Positions 46,370 to 59,293 are shown, counted from the stretch's first letter. The stretch is DNA of 64,000 nucleotides from Aporrectodea caliginosa (GCA_020284085.1 JACEVL010000837.1:746501-810500); one strand, 5' to 3'. Numbers and translations are program-made. The notes: generated by a model from the sequence alone, not told the origin.

Positions 46370-47214
46370 CAGGGGCGCCGCTAGACGTACGCACTTACGC
46401 ACGTGCGTACAGCGCTGAAAGGCTAAGAAACGAAAAATATTGTAAATGAAAAAAGTGAAATATTGTTATTAAGTTACAAAATTATAATAACTTAGGTACT
46501 AGTTTTAATATTAGGTAAACTAACAGTCTAACACCACCTACTATTTTTGGTAGGTATAGGCCTAGCCACATTATATTATTTACTATTATAATATATAATA
46601 CTATCATATTATAATGAGTATAAAATACTGCTAATATGACATTTGTACAAATATTTTATTTGTACACCTAAATGGCTTCTCTCGAGTGCTATCTTTCAAA
46701 TTTAAAAATATCAAATTTCAAACTGTTTTGTTCCTTGAACATTTTAGTTAAACTACATCATTACCACATGGCTTCACGATTCGGTACATATAGTTGAATC
46801 CTTTTTGCTTGGTTTGTGTACCATTTGTTAACTATTTCTGCTATTTGTGTCTAGTCAGCGATAGGCTAAGTTCATACCTTAAGGCTTAGGCCTATGGCGT
46901 TCTTGGAAATTGAACGTATTTTCTAGTTTTTATGTTAATTTTGATAAATGTCTGGTTTGCTACTATATATAGTATTGTCTGCAGTCAAAATAAAAAAAGA
47001 CTCAAACTACATCTTAGCTACCAGTGACAGCTGGTCCTACCAGCACTGAATTTATAGAGCAATTTTGTTCAGATGACTGCTAAAACTGCTACCATTACAG
47101 TGTGGAAATTTAAAAAGTTCGGACGCTCGTTCTTCCTACCCCCCCACATATTTTGGTCCTCGGGCCCCGGCCTATGGTCGCATGCTGATTGTGCGTACGC
47201 AATTAAAATCGCTG
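46370..47214. mobile_element. hAT-like element 4, 845 bp, exact 8-bp TSD (GGCTATAG)
   Basis: TSD GGCTATAG at 46362-46369 and 47215-47222. Left end CAGGGGCGCCGCTAGACGTA, right end (minus) CAGCGATTTTAATTGCGTAC; both lead into CGTACGCAC. AT-rich middle, no ORF. Confidence 0.82.
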
Positions 47215-47222
47215 GGCTATAG

Positions 47223-48549
47223 CGCAGAGTCTTCTCTTTAAGTGGTTGTATATGAAATGTCCATTTACAGCTTCTCTTACATTCCTGAAGCTAAGCTCTG
47301 TAGTGTCAAATGTAACCATACATTAGGTCTATACTCTTATTTAACTGCCCGGAGCAGTAACAACATAAAAGCAATGTAATTAGGTCAACTTACGCTGCAC
47401 CTTGTTTAGCAAGCCACTCCTAACGTGCTTCACAACGACACTTATCAGCCGGCGCCAGGAGTGGCGGCTGTTAACAGACGGTTAAATCAACTGACTGGGC
47501 TCCAAAGTAGAACTACTCCTGCCTGAGGCAAGTACTATCTGAATAACAGAGTCTTTTAGATAAAAATAGTGTACCACTAGAATAAAACTTAACTCTTGAC
47601 TCAAAGTTATTGCAATGACTGGTTTATTTACAGTCTGTGCTAAATGCCTTTTCCTCTTATAATCATCCTCAGAAACTACGACCCTGCTGGGAAAAGTGTG
47701 AGCCAGCCTCAGGGTGTGTGCGTGTTCGACGAGTACAGGATATTAGTAAGAAGGCAGAGAAAAAACGCACAGCCGATTTCAGTAGTTCGGAAGTAAAGCA
47801 AAGTAAAGCGACTGTGACGTATCGGTATCTGGAGAGTTTCAATATGACTGCAACAAGATGTTCTAATTTCCATTTTTGGATATTGTTCCTCAGAAGCAAA
47901 AGTCCAATCAAGGTTACAGACTACGGTAGACCAGCTGTCTAGAAACTGGGGGCTACCGATTTCTCCAGGGCCAAATAAAACAAACTTTCGTGACAGCATC
48001 GATATATCAGAAGGTATTGCAGGGTATTTGTAATGGATCTGGAATTATGACAGAAAATTATGAAGGCCAATAACGTGGAAATATAAAGCAAAGATGTAAA
48101 GTGTAAATCGATGGTCATCTCTTAGTTTAGGCCTACCTGAGGGGGGAGTTGATGCATGCCGTTTTTACTCATTTTCTTATTTTAAGTGCAGCATCTGCAC
48201 AACTACATGTAGGCCTATACAGATGTGATTTTATACAAGCTTTGCTTTTACAGAGATTTCAGATTGGTTTCCATGTCAACTAAAAATAAAAGCATCAGTC
48301 TATGACACGAAGGAATAATTATATGCTAAGAACTTGCTCAAAGGGCGGGTTTCGTTTGAAATGAGAAAGATTGGAAGGTGAAGGAGCGGATGGATCATGA
48401 TAGGAATTTTTTAAGAGACGAGGCTTTTATTTTTGCAATGAAAAGCCTGAGGGTGATAGATAGAAGAACTGAAAGAAGATGACGGTGAGTGAGCAGCGTC
48501 CTGCATTGGTTCATAGTATTGACTCTGGTTCTTTGAATGAGTCTGATTA

Positions 48550-48551
<2 letters not shown>
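47223..48551. other. Unassigned sequence
   Basis: A 101-codon plus frame (47637-47942) lacks domain or splice support. No repeat recognised. Confidence 0.4.

Positions 48552-48582
<31 letters not shown>
48552..48582. repeat. (AT)n microsatellite
   Basis: Pure AT run of about 15 units. Confidence 0.9.
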
Positions 48583-48586
<4 letters not shown>

Positions 48587-48929
48587 GGAGAAGACACAAT
48601 TAATCAATTCTTTATAGTAGGCTTACCTTAAAAAGGTCTATAAATGTTTACTCACATAGGTTACGTATAAACAGATCTGCACTATTATCACCTTCAGGGC
48701 AGAAATAATAGCCTGGTCTCTTGGGTGAAGTGATAAAACAAGAAGGCAAAATGTCTGGCCGTTAACCCTTTAACGACGAGGCCGTACTAAAACTGACTGG
48801 GAAACCAGTGCAGCTCGTCATTAAAGTGTTAAATCAAGATGGAGCGAACGTCCATTGCAACCCATTTGAATTCGTCATTGACATAAACACGTATGCACTC
48901 GTGACATCTATGGATGCGGTTTCATTGCA

Positions 48930-49430
<501 letters not shown>

Positions 49431-49895
49431 CTTTATATATACATATTCTACATATTCATATATAAATATACATATTCGTATATACATATTCATACATACA
49501 TGCATGCATATTCATGAACAAGCTGCAAGGACTCGGCGCAGACAAGCGAAATGCATTCATTGATTGAAAGAGTTGGCAGCAGTTTAGATCCTCTCCCTGG
49601 AGACACCTCACGATCAACAGTCCCTACAGTGTACCAGTGTGACCTTTTGATAAATTGATTTGCTTTTCTGACCATGTACTCACCGTTGCTATGTTGTTGA
49701 CACCAAAAAGTGCCTCTGCTATTTAACAGAATAAATCCATTCGGGTACGAGTCCGTAACTAAATGGCAACATTGCATTGCATTGCATAAAGTAACATAAC
49801 ATATTATAAGTCATAATATAACTTAATTAAGTCTTAACATATAGTGTAACATGAGAATAAAGCATAACATATCATAGCATAACGTGGGTTTTAAG
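49431..49895. other. Unassigned; TATTCATA and GCATTGCATT repeats
   Basis: Short AT-rich repeats at 49431-49510 and CATTG repeats at 49770-49790; otherwise nothing. Confidence 0.4.
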
Positions 49896-50804
49896 CAGTG
49901 CCGGTGTCACGAAATACAGTATCCCCCATACATGAGTATCCCCCTAAGCGAAATGGAGTATTCTGTTTAGTTTGCATTTTATTGTACACGTAAAATATTT
50001 TAAGTTGCGTATCTTTAGTTTGTACTTCGACCTTAAATTAATTTATTTCGTTTTTGGTGATTTTGACTGGATTTTCGTCTGGGCTATCGTGATGCGTATG
50101 ACGATGGGGGATAGAATGGTATATCCCACCGGATAATCATGCTTCATTTAACACTGTTTCATCGAAATGTTTACAATATTGATCTTCTTAGTAAATTGCA
50201 ATGTTATTATTTAGTTAAGAACATTTTTTGAGTTGAACCTTTTTTTATTACATATTGATCTTCTTAGTAAACTAAATTGCAATGTTATTATTTAGTTAAG
50301 AACATATTTTGAGTTGACAGCTTCTTTTTTTCAACTGACTATCCAGCCATAATTGATTATTGTTAAAAAGGGTGACCCTAATTAAGCGGGGCTTGTGCCC
50401 CTTTTGGGTCTCCCCTGTTCTCTAGCCAATGCACTGATATGTAATAGTCAAGTTATAATTGCTGTTAATTGTAATATGCATTGTGCTTCTGGAAATAAAA
50501 AAAGTTGTCAGATACTCTAAACCGATTTATTCCATCCGGGGGGATAAATGCATTCATCCCCCCCGGATAGTCCTAGGACGGATACTCTATTTCGTGATAC
50601 AGACTGCTTTAGGTATAAGCGATAGGCTATAGGCGGCTGCCTATAGAACGGCACTTTTCAAGGGGCGGCAAATTCCGACAAAATACATAATGGCAACTTC
50701 TGTTTAAAAGATGTCATATATACTGTAGGTCTAAGTATTAGGGGCGGCATTTTTGTCCTCGCCTATAGTGCAATATTGTCAAAGACTGACAACGGCCGCC
50801 ACTG
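49896..50804. mobile_element. hAT-like element 5, 909 bp, exact 8-bp TSD (GTTTTAAG), possibly chimeric
   Basis: TSD GTTTTAAG at 49888-49895 and 50805-50812. Outer ends CAGTGCCGG (left) and CAGTGGCGG (right, minus). A better inverted match to the left end lies inside: GTCACGAAATACAGTATCC (49907-49925) against 50606 on minus, CAGTCTGTATCACGAAATAG then AGTATCC. 50607-50804 looks like the end of another element. A 60-bp segment (TATTGATCTTCTTAGTAAA onward) is tandemly duplicated at 50179 and 50252. Confidence 0.82.
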
Positions 50805-50812
50805 GTTTTAAG

Positions 50813-51157
50813 CAGTTCAGAAGACGTTGTAGCAGTGCATTTGCAAACCAAATCTTACTAATAACTTTCTCTTCAAAGTTACTATAGCAGTGTCCATTGA
50901 CAGTGCTATCAGTCAGGCTGCACCACAAGCACTCGCACGAATTATTTTCAGCCCTAAATTTTTGTCGATTTCTTAAAAAATTTATGTCTGTGGTCCCTTT
51001 TCTGGCGCTAGTTGTGGCACAAGTACTTAGCATCATCATACCCACATGTTCAGAACTACAATATGAGAATTCTTTCCATTGTCGTCCAAGAACAAAAGAT
51101 AAGATGCTGATAAACCTTTGTGCTCTTCAAGAGCCATACAATGGCTGTGTCACCTTG
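50813..51157. other. Unassigned sequence
   Basis: No feature seen. Confidence 0.4.
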
Positions 51158-51409
51158 TCACCTTGTGCTGTCGATTCGCTGAATCCTAGCGACTGCCATA
51201 GTCAGCCTTCTCCATGTGTTCCGATCTCTCGTCGCCTCTCTCAGTTCCGGAAGATTCATCCTCATTGTCTCGTGTATCTCCTCCATCCATCTCTTTCTTG
51301 GTCGTCCTCTTCCTCGTCTTCCCTCCCCACACGCCAGCATCATCTCCTTTTCCATGCCGTCCGCACGCAATGGCTGTGTAGCAGTGCGTATATCATGACT
51401 GGATGACAT
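51158..51409 (-). mobile_element. LINE ORF2 C-terminal end (lineage C)
   Basis: Minus frame: GRRGRGRPRKRWMEEIHETM, then LPELREATRDRNTWRRLTMA and a stop, the conserved tail of LINE ORF2 in this lineage. Open over about 80 codons; 5'-truncated. Confidence 0.88.
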
Positions 51410-51655
51410 TCTTCAATTGCCAGATGTCGCAAGCATCGCTTGTTGAATACTGAGGATTCCTGGCTCAATAGAGCGTTCTCGATTTATCGCGATTTCTGGA
51501 CAATGGCTTTTTGTCGTCTGCGCTTTTCACGACCTTCTTATTTTCTCCGAATGCAGAAATGTGATAAATAACCGAGGCTTACAAATGAAACTTCTCACAA
51601 TGGAAACAGATTACCACCATATCTGGGTAAGCCTTTAGAAACTGGCCACAGTACC
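51410..51655. other. Unassigned sequence
   Basis: No feature seen. Confidence 0.4.
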
Positions 51656-51897
51656 GTGAGGCGCGGTGGCGTAGGGGTATGTTCGGTGCCTTGCAGCCGG
51701 AGGGTTGCGGGTTCGAATCCACCTCAAGCCGCCACGTAGGGACCTTGAGCAAGTCCTTCGCGCACAATTGCTCTGCAATATAATTGCTTCTGCGTCGCCG
51801 AGGCGTGTGCAACTGTGCACTTCTGAGCTTGGGGCAACCTTAGTAAGAAGGGTGATATCAAAGATGAGTTGTATTGTATTGTATTGTATTGTATTAT
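51656..51897 (+). mobile_element. tRNA-derived SINE, family 1 (copy C), with (TATTG)n tail
   Basis: Head GAGGCGCGGTGGCGTAGGGG, B box GGTTCGAATCC ending at 51720, body GCCGCCACGTAGGGACC and AAGTCCTTCGCGCACAATTG. It ends in about six TATTG units (51867-51895). The 3' body differs from copy A after the shared 130 bp. Confidence 0.88.
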
Positions 51898-52655
51898 AGT
51901 TTGCCTCTGAATGAATGAAATTCAGAAAATTGAAGCCACAGCAACTTGCTGAGTCATTGAGACCAAGTTTTGTCGAAAGTATAGGAGAGATGGCCATTCT
52001 TTTGTAGTAATGAATTACGGCAGATTATGAGCATTGCCGAATCGATAGAAGAAAAACTCATTTCTACGCAAAATCAATGAGGCCCAGTTTTGCCGAAAAT
52101 ATGCCCACTCATTTCTTCGTAAAACCAACAGAGGATATGGATTTCCTCTTCTTTTGAAAGATAGGAAAACAGAATAGTCTGTAGGCATAGCGAATCGATA
52201 GCGCCCATGTTTTGTCGAAGAAAACCTAATTTTCTGCGCATATTCAACAGCCGGTGTGGTATTTTTTCCCTTCGTAGCGCCTGCAAAGAAAACAGGATGG
52301 GGACTAGTATGGGAACTAGGATGGGGACTAGGATGGTATAATCCTATAAAGCCGTGAAGATAACACGGCAACGGCCGACTTGCCAGACGCCAATGAAAGC
52401 GAACGTCACGAAAATCTGTTCAGCAAATTGACCGAAGATATCTGAGTACAAAGACTCCTGTGCAGCCGATGACCAGCGGATAAATTAAAGGCTGCAGACG
52501 CTGCGGCCTGCATCAATCAAGCATGCAGTCAATTCCGAATTCTTTACGCAACACAAACCAGGCAATGTGTTACTATGAGTAGGCTATATACTTCGTTCTT
52601 GTGTCACGGGACTAACGTTAAATCTGGCAGTGCTTACTGGCCTACCGTGTTGAGG
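51898..52655. other. Unassigned sequence
   Basis: Short GGGGACTAGGATG duplication near 52300-52335. No gene or element recognised. Confidence 0.4.
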
Positions 52656-52955
52656 CATGTATGTATGTATGTATTTATGTATGTATGCATGTATGTATGT
52701 ATGTATGTATGTATGTATGCATGTATGTATGTATGTATGTATGTATGTATGAATGTATGTATGTATGTATGTATGTATGTATGTACATGTATGTATGTAT
52801 GTATGTATGTATGTATGTATGTATGTATGTATGTATGTATGTATGTATGTACATAATGTATGTATGTATGTATGTATGTATGTATGTATGTATGTATGTA
52901 TGTATGTATGTATGTATGTATGTATGTATGTATGCATGTATGTATGTATGTAATG
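52656..52955. repeat. (TATG)n array of about 300 bp
   Basis: Nearly pure ATGT units with a few CATG and AATG variants. All frames are repeat translations. Confidence 0.97.
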
Positions 52956-52959
52956 CTAT

Positions 52960-53240
52960 GTAATGTAATTGAACATTTATATAGCGACCCTTCAAGATAT
53001 CTACTCAGAGGCGCTCTCTGCGCTAACCTATAAATTATGATGTTAAATGTCATTACGAACGAATATATTACATCATCATTTAGCAAAACAATGCACAGTA
53101 AGCTGAAAGAGTCACCAGTGGCGGGCCCACGCACACACGAGGAACCAACCAACGGGACTTTCCCGTCGACAGCGGAAGATGGCATGGATGTTTAGAGTCT
53201 TTGTGCCAAGTTGCGTCGATCGCGTAGAGAGGCGACATGT
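52960..53240. repeat. Dispersed repeat U, copy 2
   Basis: Same orientation and order as 33197-33540: TTTATATAGCGACCC, ACTCAGAGGCGCTCTCTGCG, AACAATGCACAGTAAGCTGA, GTCGACAGCGGAAGATGGCA, AAGTTGCGTCGAT. It joins a second TATG run at 53238-53300. Confidence 0.82.
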
Positions 53241-53300
53241 ATGTATGTATGTATGTATGTATGCATGCGTGTATGTATATATGTATGTGATATGTATGTA

Positions 53301-54577
53301 ACTATGTATAATTATAATTTTATGCATTCATGTATGTATGAATATATGTGTATATCAGTATGAATGCATGTATGAAGACATGTAAATATATCTAAAAAGC
53401 GAAGCATGTTTCGCGGTATGGCTCATGCTGTGCTCAATCATTGGTGTAACTGGAGGATCTCTGCTTTGTGCGTCAGCTGCTACTTCTGAAAAGGTTAAGT
53501 GAATACAGTTGCTTTAGCTACAGCCATTAAAATTGCATATTGTACTTGCTGGCATGGTCGATTGCCAATACTTCTTTAAGTCGTACTTCTTCTGAAAGTA
53601 TACAGTGTACTCTGTCACCTGCGCAAAATATAAACTGTATTTTGATGCTAATGTAAGCATGTCACTTGTGGAGCATGCATTATACCTACTAAAGTGATTC
53701 CTAGAGGGCGTTACAATTTCTCAGTTTCGTAGCTTTATGCATATATATAATTTATATATAATGCAGTTATGTACTTTCATATGTGTTTTCACATTATAGA
53801 TTTATATATAAAAATATATTAAGTACACTTTTACCTTTTTGTTATTGCCTTTGGCAAATAAGTCTATTTCTCAACCCGTCAGAGCAGACCTGTGATATCT
53901 AATATCGAATAGATGAGCCAGAGAAAATGAGTTGAAACGGGGTTGGCAATATGGTCCCAGGGTCATTTTCGATCATCTTATTGCCTCATTCCTCCCACAT
54001 GATCGACTCCGTGCACGCTCTTCTGTCATCGATCATACCATAGCAAATTTGTCGGCAGCAAATGAAGCTTCCGTCGTCTCAGCTGTGTTACAAGCGATCC
54101 GCTTTTGGTGTGTTGAGAGGGCCACACTTTAACTTAGTATTACAATCATGCCAGAAATCTAAGCTAATCTCATGCGAAGATTTGATTAGTGTCAGCATAG
54201 TATCAGTCAATCAATCATTCAGTCAATCAATTTCGTTTATTCTCAACATCAAGCTGACAGGTCGCAACTTGTAGCTGTTACCTTAACAGCTAGGAAAAAT
54301 TGTCTCAGCTCTGACAGTTAGTTATTAAACGGGTTGAGATAGCAAATATTATCTCAGCTCTAACAGTTAGTTACTAAAGAAGAATTAGGCTTGTGGCAGT
54401 GTTAGTTAGGGCAACGAACGAGGTAACCAGTAAGGTATATACTGGAGAAAATGTATTTAGTAGATGTTTTTAAATAACACACGAGATATGAAATTGCGAT
54501 CGTCCTTGGTTGGGAGGAGGAAACCGTGTGGCCTCGGTCAGTGCATGGTGCGCGAGGACGCACTGGATATTATTTTC
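53301..54577. other. Unassigned sequence
   Basis: A direct duplication of about 27 bp (TCTCAGCTCTRACAGTTAGT) at 54303 and 54353. A 66-codon plus frame at 53932 has no support. Confidence 0.4.
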
Positions 54578-54670
54578 GTCAGGTTATATCGTAATCGTAA
54601 ATTGCAAACTTCTAAAGCGCCCTTGAAAGCCAAGCGGAGGGCACCAGCTTATTCACGAGTTCTGCATCGA
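54578..54670 (+). repeat. Dispersed repeat T, copy 3
   Basis: ATCGTAATCGTAAATTGC, TCTAAAGCGCCCTTGAAAG, GGGCACCAGCTTATTCACGA, as at 26400-26525 and 37158-37258 (both inverted). Confidence 0.75.
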
Positions 54671-54713
54671 TTCAGAGAGGCTGTCCAAAGGGTAGACCGA
54701 AGGAGGCCTTAGT

Positions 54714-54875
54714 CAGGCCCGCATTGAGGGGGTGCTAACGGTGATGCAGCACCAAAGCCAGAAGTTTGAGGGGCCGCATTTTATAAATATGTACGTCGTG
54801 GACCTGTGGTTATCAGAGGGGGCCTTTGGTAGGAATCACATCACCCGGGCCCGCACTAGCCTTAATGCGGCCCTG
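54714..54875. mobile_element. Small hAT-like MITE, 162 bp
   Basis: Ends CAGGCCCGCATTGAGG (left) and CAGGGCCGCATTAAGG (right, minus), 14 of 16 identical. Flanks GCCTTAGT and GTCTTTGT (6 of 8). Non-coding. Confidence 0.65.
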
Positions 54876-54883
54876 GTCTTTGT

Positions 54884-56360
54884 CCGGTTGCCATGAGTCA
54901 GAGGGGGCAGAAAAGGCTGGTGTCGTTTAGGTCGAGAATTGAAAGGTGGCGGATCACACGAGTCGGGTATGAATTCTTGAACAGGTGAGACTTCAGTTTT
55001 GAGTGGAAAGCCCGAGGAGTGATAGAGAGAGAAGTCTGAGGCAAGAATCTTGCTGCCTCGTACAACAATCGTTCAGTGAATATACAGACACTGTCTTAAG
55101 TGATTTCACTCAATGTACGTTTTCTGTTCGAATGAATACCGCATTGCTTTTGCTATCTATAGACCCTATAGCTTGTTTGCAACAGTTAGTGATGTTTGTA
55201 GCGCTTTTGTGCGATAGGCCAACTGAATGACGCCATATTGGCTGTCTTCGTGTTTGTGTAACCTACATGTTAAGTTGAAATCCGGCTGGAACCGGATATC
55301 AGAATTGAATACCTGGTTTACACCTAATTCCTAGAGGAATAAACATACCAGTGACGTCGACACCCATTGTATGTATCTATCTGTTTGTAAAGCGATTCAT
55401 AATAATCTTACGTGGGCACTTAACATATACAGGGGTGTCGAAAGTCCGGCCCTCTGGCCATTTTCTGGCCCGCTGACGATGTTTTCTGGTTCGCGGAGCC
55501 TTGCCTAAAGACTTATACACAATTTGAGAATAAAAGTTCAAATTTGTTATTCTTCACTGCGTGTGAAGCGAAACCAAATTGCTGTGCTAGCAACAAGCCA
55601 GTTAATACTTTCTATCCTATTGTCGTGTGTGCACTTGTGAACTTTGGGAGAAGGCCAACATTAAATGCAGTTGTATTGTACTGTATTGTTTTGTATTATT
55701 GTATATACTGCAGACTTCAACCTTGCTTCAATGGATTGTTTTGAATACGATTTCGCTTGAAGCGACCACTGATTAAATATCTTTGGGATTGATAACGACA
55801 CTTCAAAGATTCATTAGAGTAGATTATTATTTAATCAGATCAGATCAGGTTATATAGATGCATTTATACACACAATCTCAGACGCCGTCCATCGGCCAAA
55901 TCGAATCTGGACAATCAGTAGAAAAGAGACACAAATTGTCTAGCGAGAGGCGACAGCGCAGTCGGTCGAAAGCACAGCAGACATTTCTAGAGAATTGGTT
56001 GAGCAATTATTGACCGAAGGGAAAGGGTGTGTCGCCCTCAAAGAGGAATCGAATTCTCCGCTCGATCGATCTATCGATCGGGTTAGCATTCATCAATAGC
56101 ATTTCTATCGGGTAATGCAATTGGGTTCGAATAACACCTGCACTCTTGAAGCATATGTCCCGTATTGACAGGCACTATTCATCAAAACCCTTAGAGATTT
56201 CTGGTGGTAGGCACACAGTGATTTGGCTCAATGCATTTACATGAATATAAGAACTACCGGCCACAATCAATGGGACTGTCTAAAAATAACTGATACCCTA
56301 TGCCATGGCACATTTGAGATGTTCTTGAAAGAAAGGCGCTATAATAAGCGAAGGGCTTTG
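54884..56360. other. Unassigned; one orphan hAT-like end at 55430
   Basis: CAGGGGTGTCGAAAGTCCGG at 55430 has the typical look of a hAT terminus, but no partner end is found. TATTG/TACTG pentamers at 55672-55702. No exon recognised. Confidence 0.4.
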
Positions 56361-56636
56361 ATATATATATATATTATATATACATATATATATATTTATT
56401 TATTTATATACATATACATATATGCATTGCACGTACAGACACACTCATTAGATATATATATATATATATAATTATATATGTGTGTGTGCGTGTTTGTGTC
56501 TAATGATTATGTGTGTCTTGCAAACAGGCAAACAAACATGCGTAGAAATATACACTCGACATACATAAATACATGCATAAGTACACATGCACATACATGT
56601 ATACATTATACGCAAATGCCTCATACACACTTGCAT

Positions 56637-56670
<34 letters not shown>
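56361..56670. repeat. AT-, TG- and CA-rich simple repeats
   Basis: (TA)n at 56361-56415 and 56452-56475, TG-rich 56478-56500, pure (CA)n at about 56639-56667. Confidence 0.85.
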
Positions 56671-56672
<2 letters not shown>

Positions 56673-56959
56673 ACATGCACAAAAACGATACTTCATATTT
56701 TTTATATTGATGCTTATGTTCCTAACTTCCTATAGAGCTTTTTAGGACCTTTGAAGAGTGGCAAATGCCTTATGATTAATCAATAAACGGCCGCACGATT
56801 GAATCTCGCATAAGCAATGCGATATTGCTGTGTAAAAATGTGTGTATGCCAGGTCTGACCCGTCTTTATATAACGAGACTAAGAAAATGAAGTCGGTAAC
56901 GCTTCATACCCTTGGATGCTGTGAGTATTCGAAAGAAGCACCGACAACGTGTGAACAGG
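56671..56959. other. Unassigned sequence
   Basis: Nothing recognised. Confidence 0.4.
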
Positions 56960-57003
56960 TCCTTCACTCACAATTGTTCAGCGCCATCGATTGCAGCTTG
57001 GCC
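56960..57003 (+). mobile_element. SINE body fragment
   Basis: GGTCCTTCACTCACAATTGT and TCAGCGCCATCGATTG match the body shared by the SINEs at 31438 and 61951. Confidence 0.6.
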
Positions 57004-57039
57004 ATTAAATAGTTGAACTTAATCAATGCGCAATGATAA

Positions 57040-57305
57040 TCATGATTATGATAATATAGAAGAAGAAAAAGAAGAAGAAATAGAAGCTGATGATGATGAT
57101 GATGATGACGACGACGACGATGATGATGAAGAAGAAGAATAAAATGGTGATGATGATGATGATGATGATGACGACGACATCTTCTGATGATGATGATGAC
57201 GACGACATCTTCTTCTTCAATGATGAAGAAGAAGAAGATGATGGAAAAGAAGAAGATAATGATGATGATGATGATGACGACGACAACGATGATGATGATA
57301 AAGGA
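57040..57305. repeat. GAT / GAA trinucleotide array with an internal inverted repeat
   Basis: GATGATGACGAC and GAAGAAGAA blocks; around 57175-57235 GACGACATCTTCTTCTTC faces GATGAAGAAGAAGAAG, so the purine and pyrimidine strands switch and a local hairpin is possible. Confidence 0.85.
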
Positions 57306-58332
57306 ACTGACAGAACCCTACAAATGAATTCCAAGGCTTTGAATCAGAACACCAGAGACGTCCTTAATCAAGTCACAGCAAGACTCGAATTGTCCATTGA
57401 TCCACTGATTAGTTCTATTAATTCCAATGGCATTATCTTCAGGCGGCCACTCCTCCCTAATCAGTCTCTGCCCAGTCCAGACCCGGATCATCCATCAGCC
57501 GCACTCCAGGATAATCACAACACTCTGTTCTAACGTTGTCAATGCTTTGCCGATCAAACAACGCGGCTGTTTGCAGTCGCTCACAGCAAACACAAAAGTC
57601 TGCTATGATCCACACAGTCTGTTATCCTATAATCAGGCAGCGCCTGGCGTCAAATGCATTGTTGTTCCAGAAATTGCGGTACAAAATGTCAAAGACTGTA
57701 GTGGTATAATCCATCACGAGATTTAAAAAAATAGTGTCCGGAGACTGCACTAATGAACCTTAATGACATCGCGAGCGGATGTAATTATTCCGATTAAAAT
57801 CAAGCCCAGAGTTATTTATTAACATTCTACAGACTATTCTTCGAGAACAATATGGGCAGATGATGAAAGATATTACTTTTGCAACCACTGGCATATATTT
57901 AACGCCTCTTAAGTATGTACTAAAATCCAATTAACGATGGCTATGTATGCATCTAGTGTAGCGTATAGTATACCACAACGTGTACTGGCAACAGAGTCCC
58001 CGCAGACGTGCCCATAAACATTTGATGGGATGTATATGAGCCTTATATATGGGTACCGTAGGGAAAATGGGTCTCATATGGACCTAAAATTTAATGGTAA
58101 GGCTGGAAGAGGCCTGATACGATTCCGAACTATTCTAGACATTCGAAATGGTCGTGCTTCTTCGCAGTGTCTCCGGAAGATAGCGTGCAATATTGGGCAA
58201 TAAATTTCCTGCTCATTGCGAGAAATTCTTCCGTATTGATTTGCTGACAATCACAATAAACTTCAGACGCATTCGCCCGGTCATTCAGTTGGCCTCTTTG
58301 TATCTTTTCACGATTTCTTCGTCTCACCCGAG
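57306..58332. other. Unassigned sequence
   Basis: A 99-codon plus frame (57427-57726) and a 65-codon minus frame (58130-58327, abutting the satellite) have no domain or splice support. Confidence 0.4.
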
Positions 58333-58963
58333 ACCTCTTGCGTCATCAATTACGCTACACGACCTCTGACGTCATAAATTACACTATACGACCTCTGACG
58401 TCATCAAATACACCATACGACATCTGACGTCATCTATGACACCATACAGCCTCTGACGTCATAAATTACACTATACGACCTCTGACGTCATCAAATACAC
58501 CATACGACATCTGACGTCATCTATGACACCATACAGCCTCTGACGTCATAAATTACACTATACGACCTCTGACGTCATCAAATACACCATACGACATCTG
58601 ACGTCATCTATGACACCATACAGCCTCTGACGTCATAAATTACGCCATACGACCTCTGACCTCATCCAATACACCATACGACATCTGACGTCATCTATAA
58701 CACCATACAACCTCTGACGTCATAAATTACGCCATACGACCTCTGACGTCATCCAATACACCATACGACATCTGACGTCATCTGTAACACCATACAACCT
58801 CTGACGTCATAAATTACACTATACGACCTCTGACGTCATCAAATACACCATACGACATCTGACGTCATCTATGACACCATACAGCCTCTGACGTCATAAA
58901 TTACGCCATTCGACCTCTGACGTCATCAATAACGTCACACGATATCCCACGTCATCAATAGCG
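58333..58963. repeat. 29-bp satellite with 19 perfect TGACGTCA (CRE-type) palindromes
   Basis: About 21 tandem units of 29 bp. Three unit types alternate: CTGACGTCATAAATTAC, CTGACGTCATCAAATAC and CTGACGTCATCTATGAC, forming an 87-bp higher-order unit repeated about seven times. Each unit keeps TGACGTCAT in the same place (58367, 58396, 58425, 58454 and on), with one mutated unit (TGACCTCA near 58658) and weaker units at both edges. TGACGTCA is the palindromic site bound by CREB/ATF bZIP factors; whether this array acts that way is unknown. Confidence 0.95.
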
Positions 58964-59047
58964 ACGCATGCTTAGATCAGCTGAAAGAGAAGACTGGCCT
59001 GGCAAGGTGCGACCGACCTCGAATGGACCACTGTCAGAATCCGGCAT

Positions 59048-59143
59048 GCAAAGCAAGACAAGACAAGACAAGATAAGGCAAGGCAAGACAAGACAAGACA
59101 AGACAAGACAAGGCAAGGCAAGACAAGACAAAACAAAACAAGC
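59048..59143. repeat. (AAGAC)n pentanucleotide array
   Basis: About 19 units of AAGAC with AAGGC and AAAAC variants. Confidence 0.95.
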
Positions 59144-59293
59144 GATATCCGTTCTGCTGTTCAATACACTGACCAGCGCTTTGAGCGCATCATTGTACAG
59201 AAACCACCGAACATTTGACACTCAGTCTGGTCTGGATGGGATGGATGGTCGATGTTCTGAGTTACTCCTATGATGACCAGCGGCTGAGGAAAT

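Noticed and set aside
55430..55510. Complete hAT element starting CAGGGGTGTCGAAAG
   Set aside because: No matching inverted end or 8-bp duplication found downstream; kept only as an orphan end.
58130..58327. 65-codon minus ORF starting beside the CRE-type satellite
   Set aside because: Tempting as a CRE-driven gene, but short and without any conserved motif, splice site or polyadenylation signal that I can identify.
58333..58963. CRISPR-like array
   Set aside because: Direct tandem units without unique spacers in an animal genome; it is a satellite.
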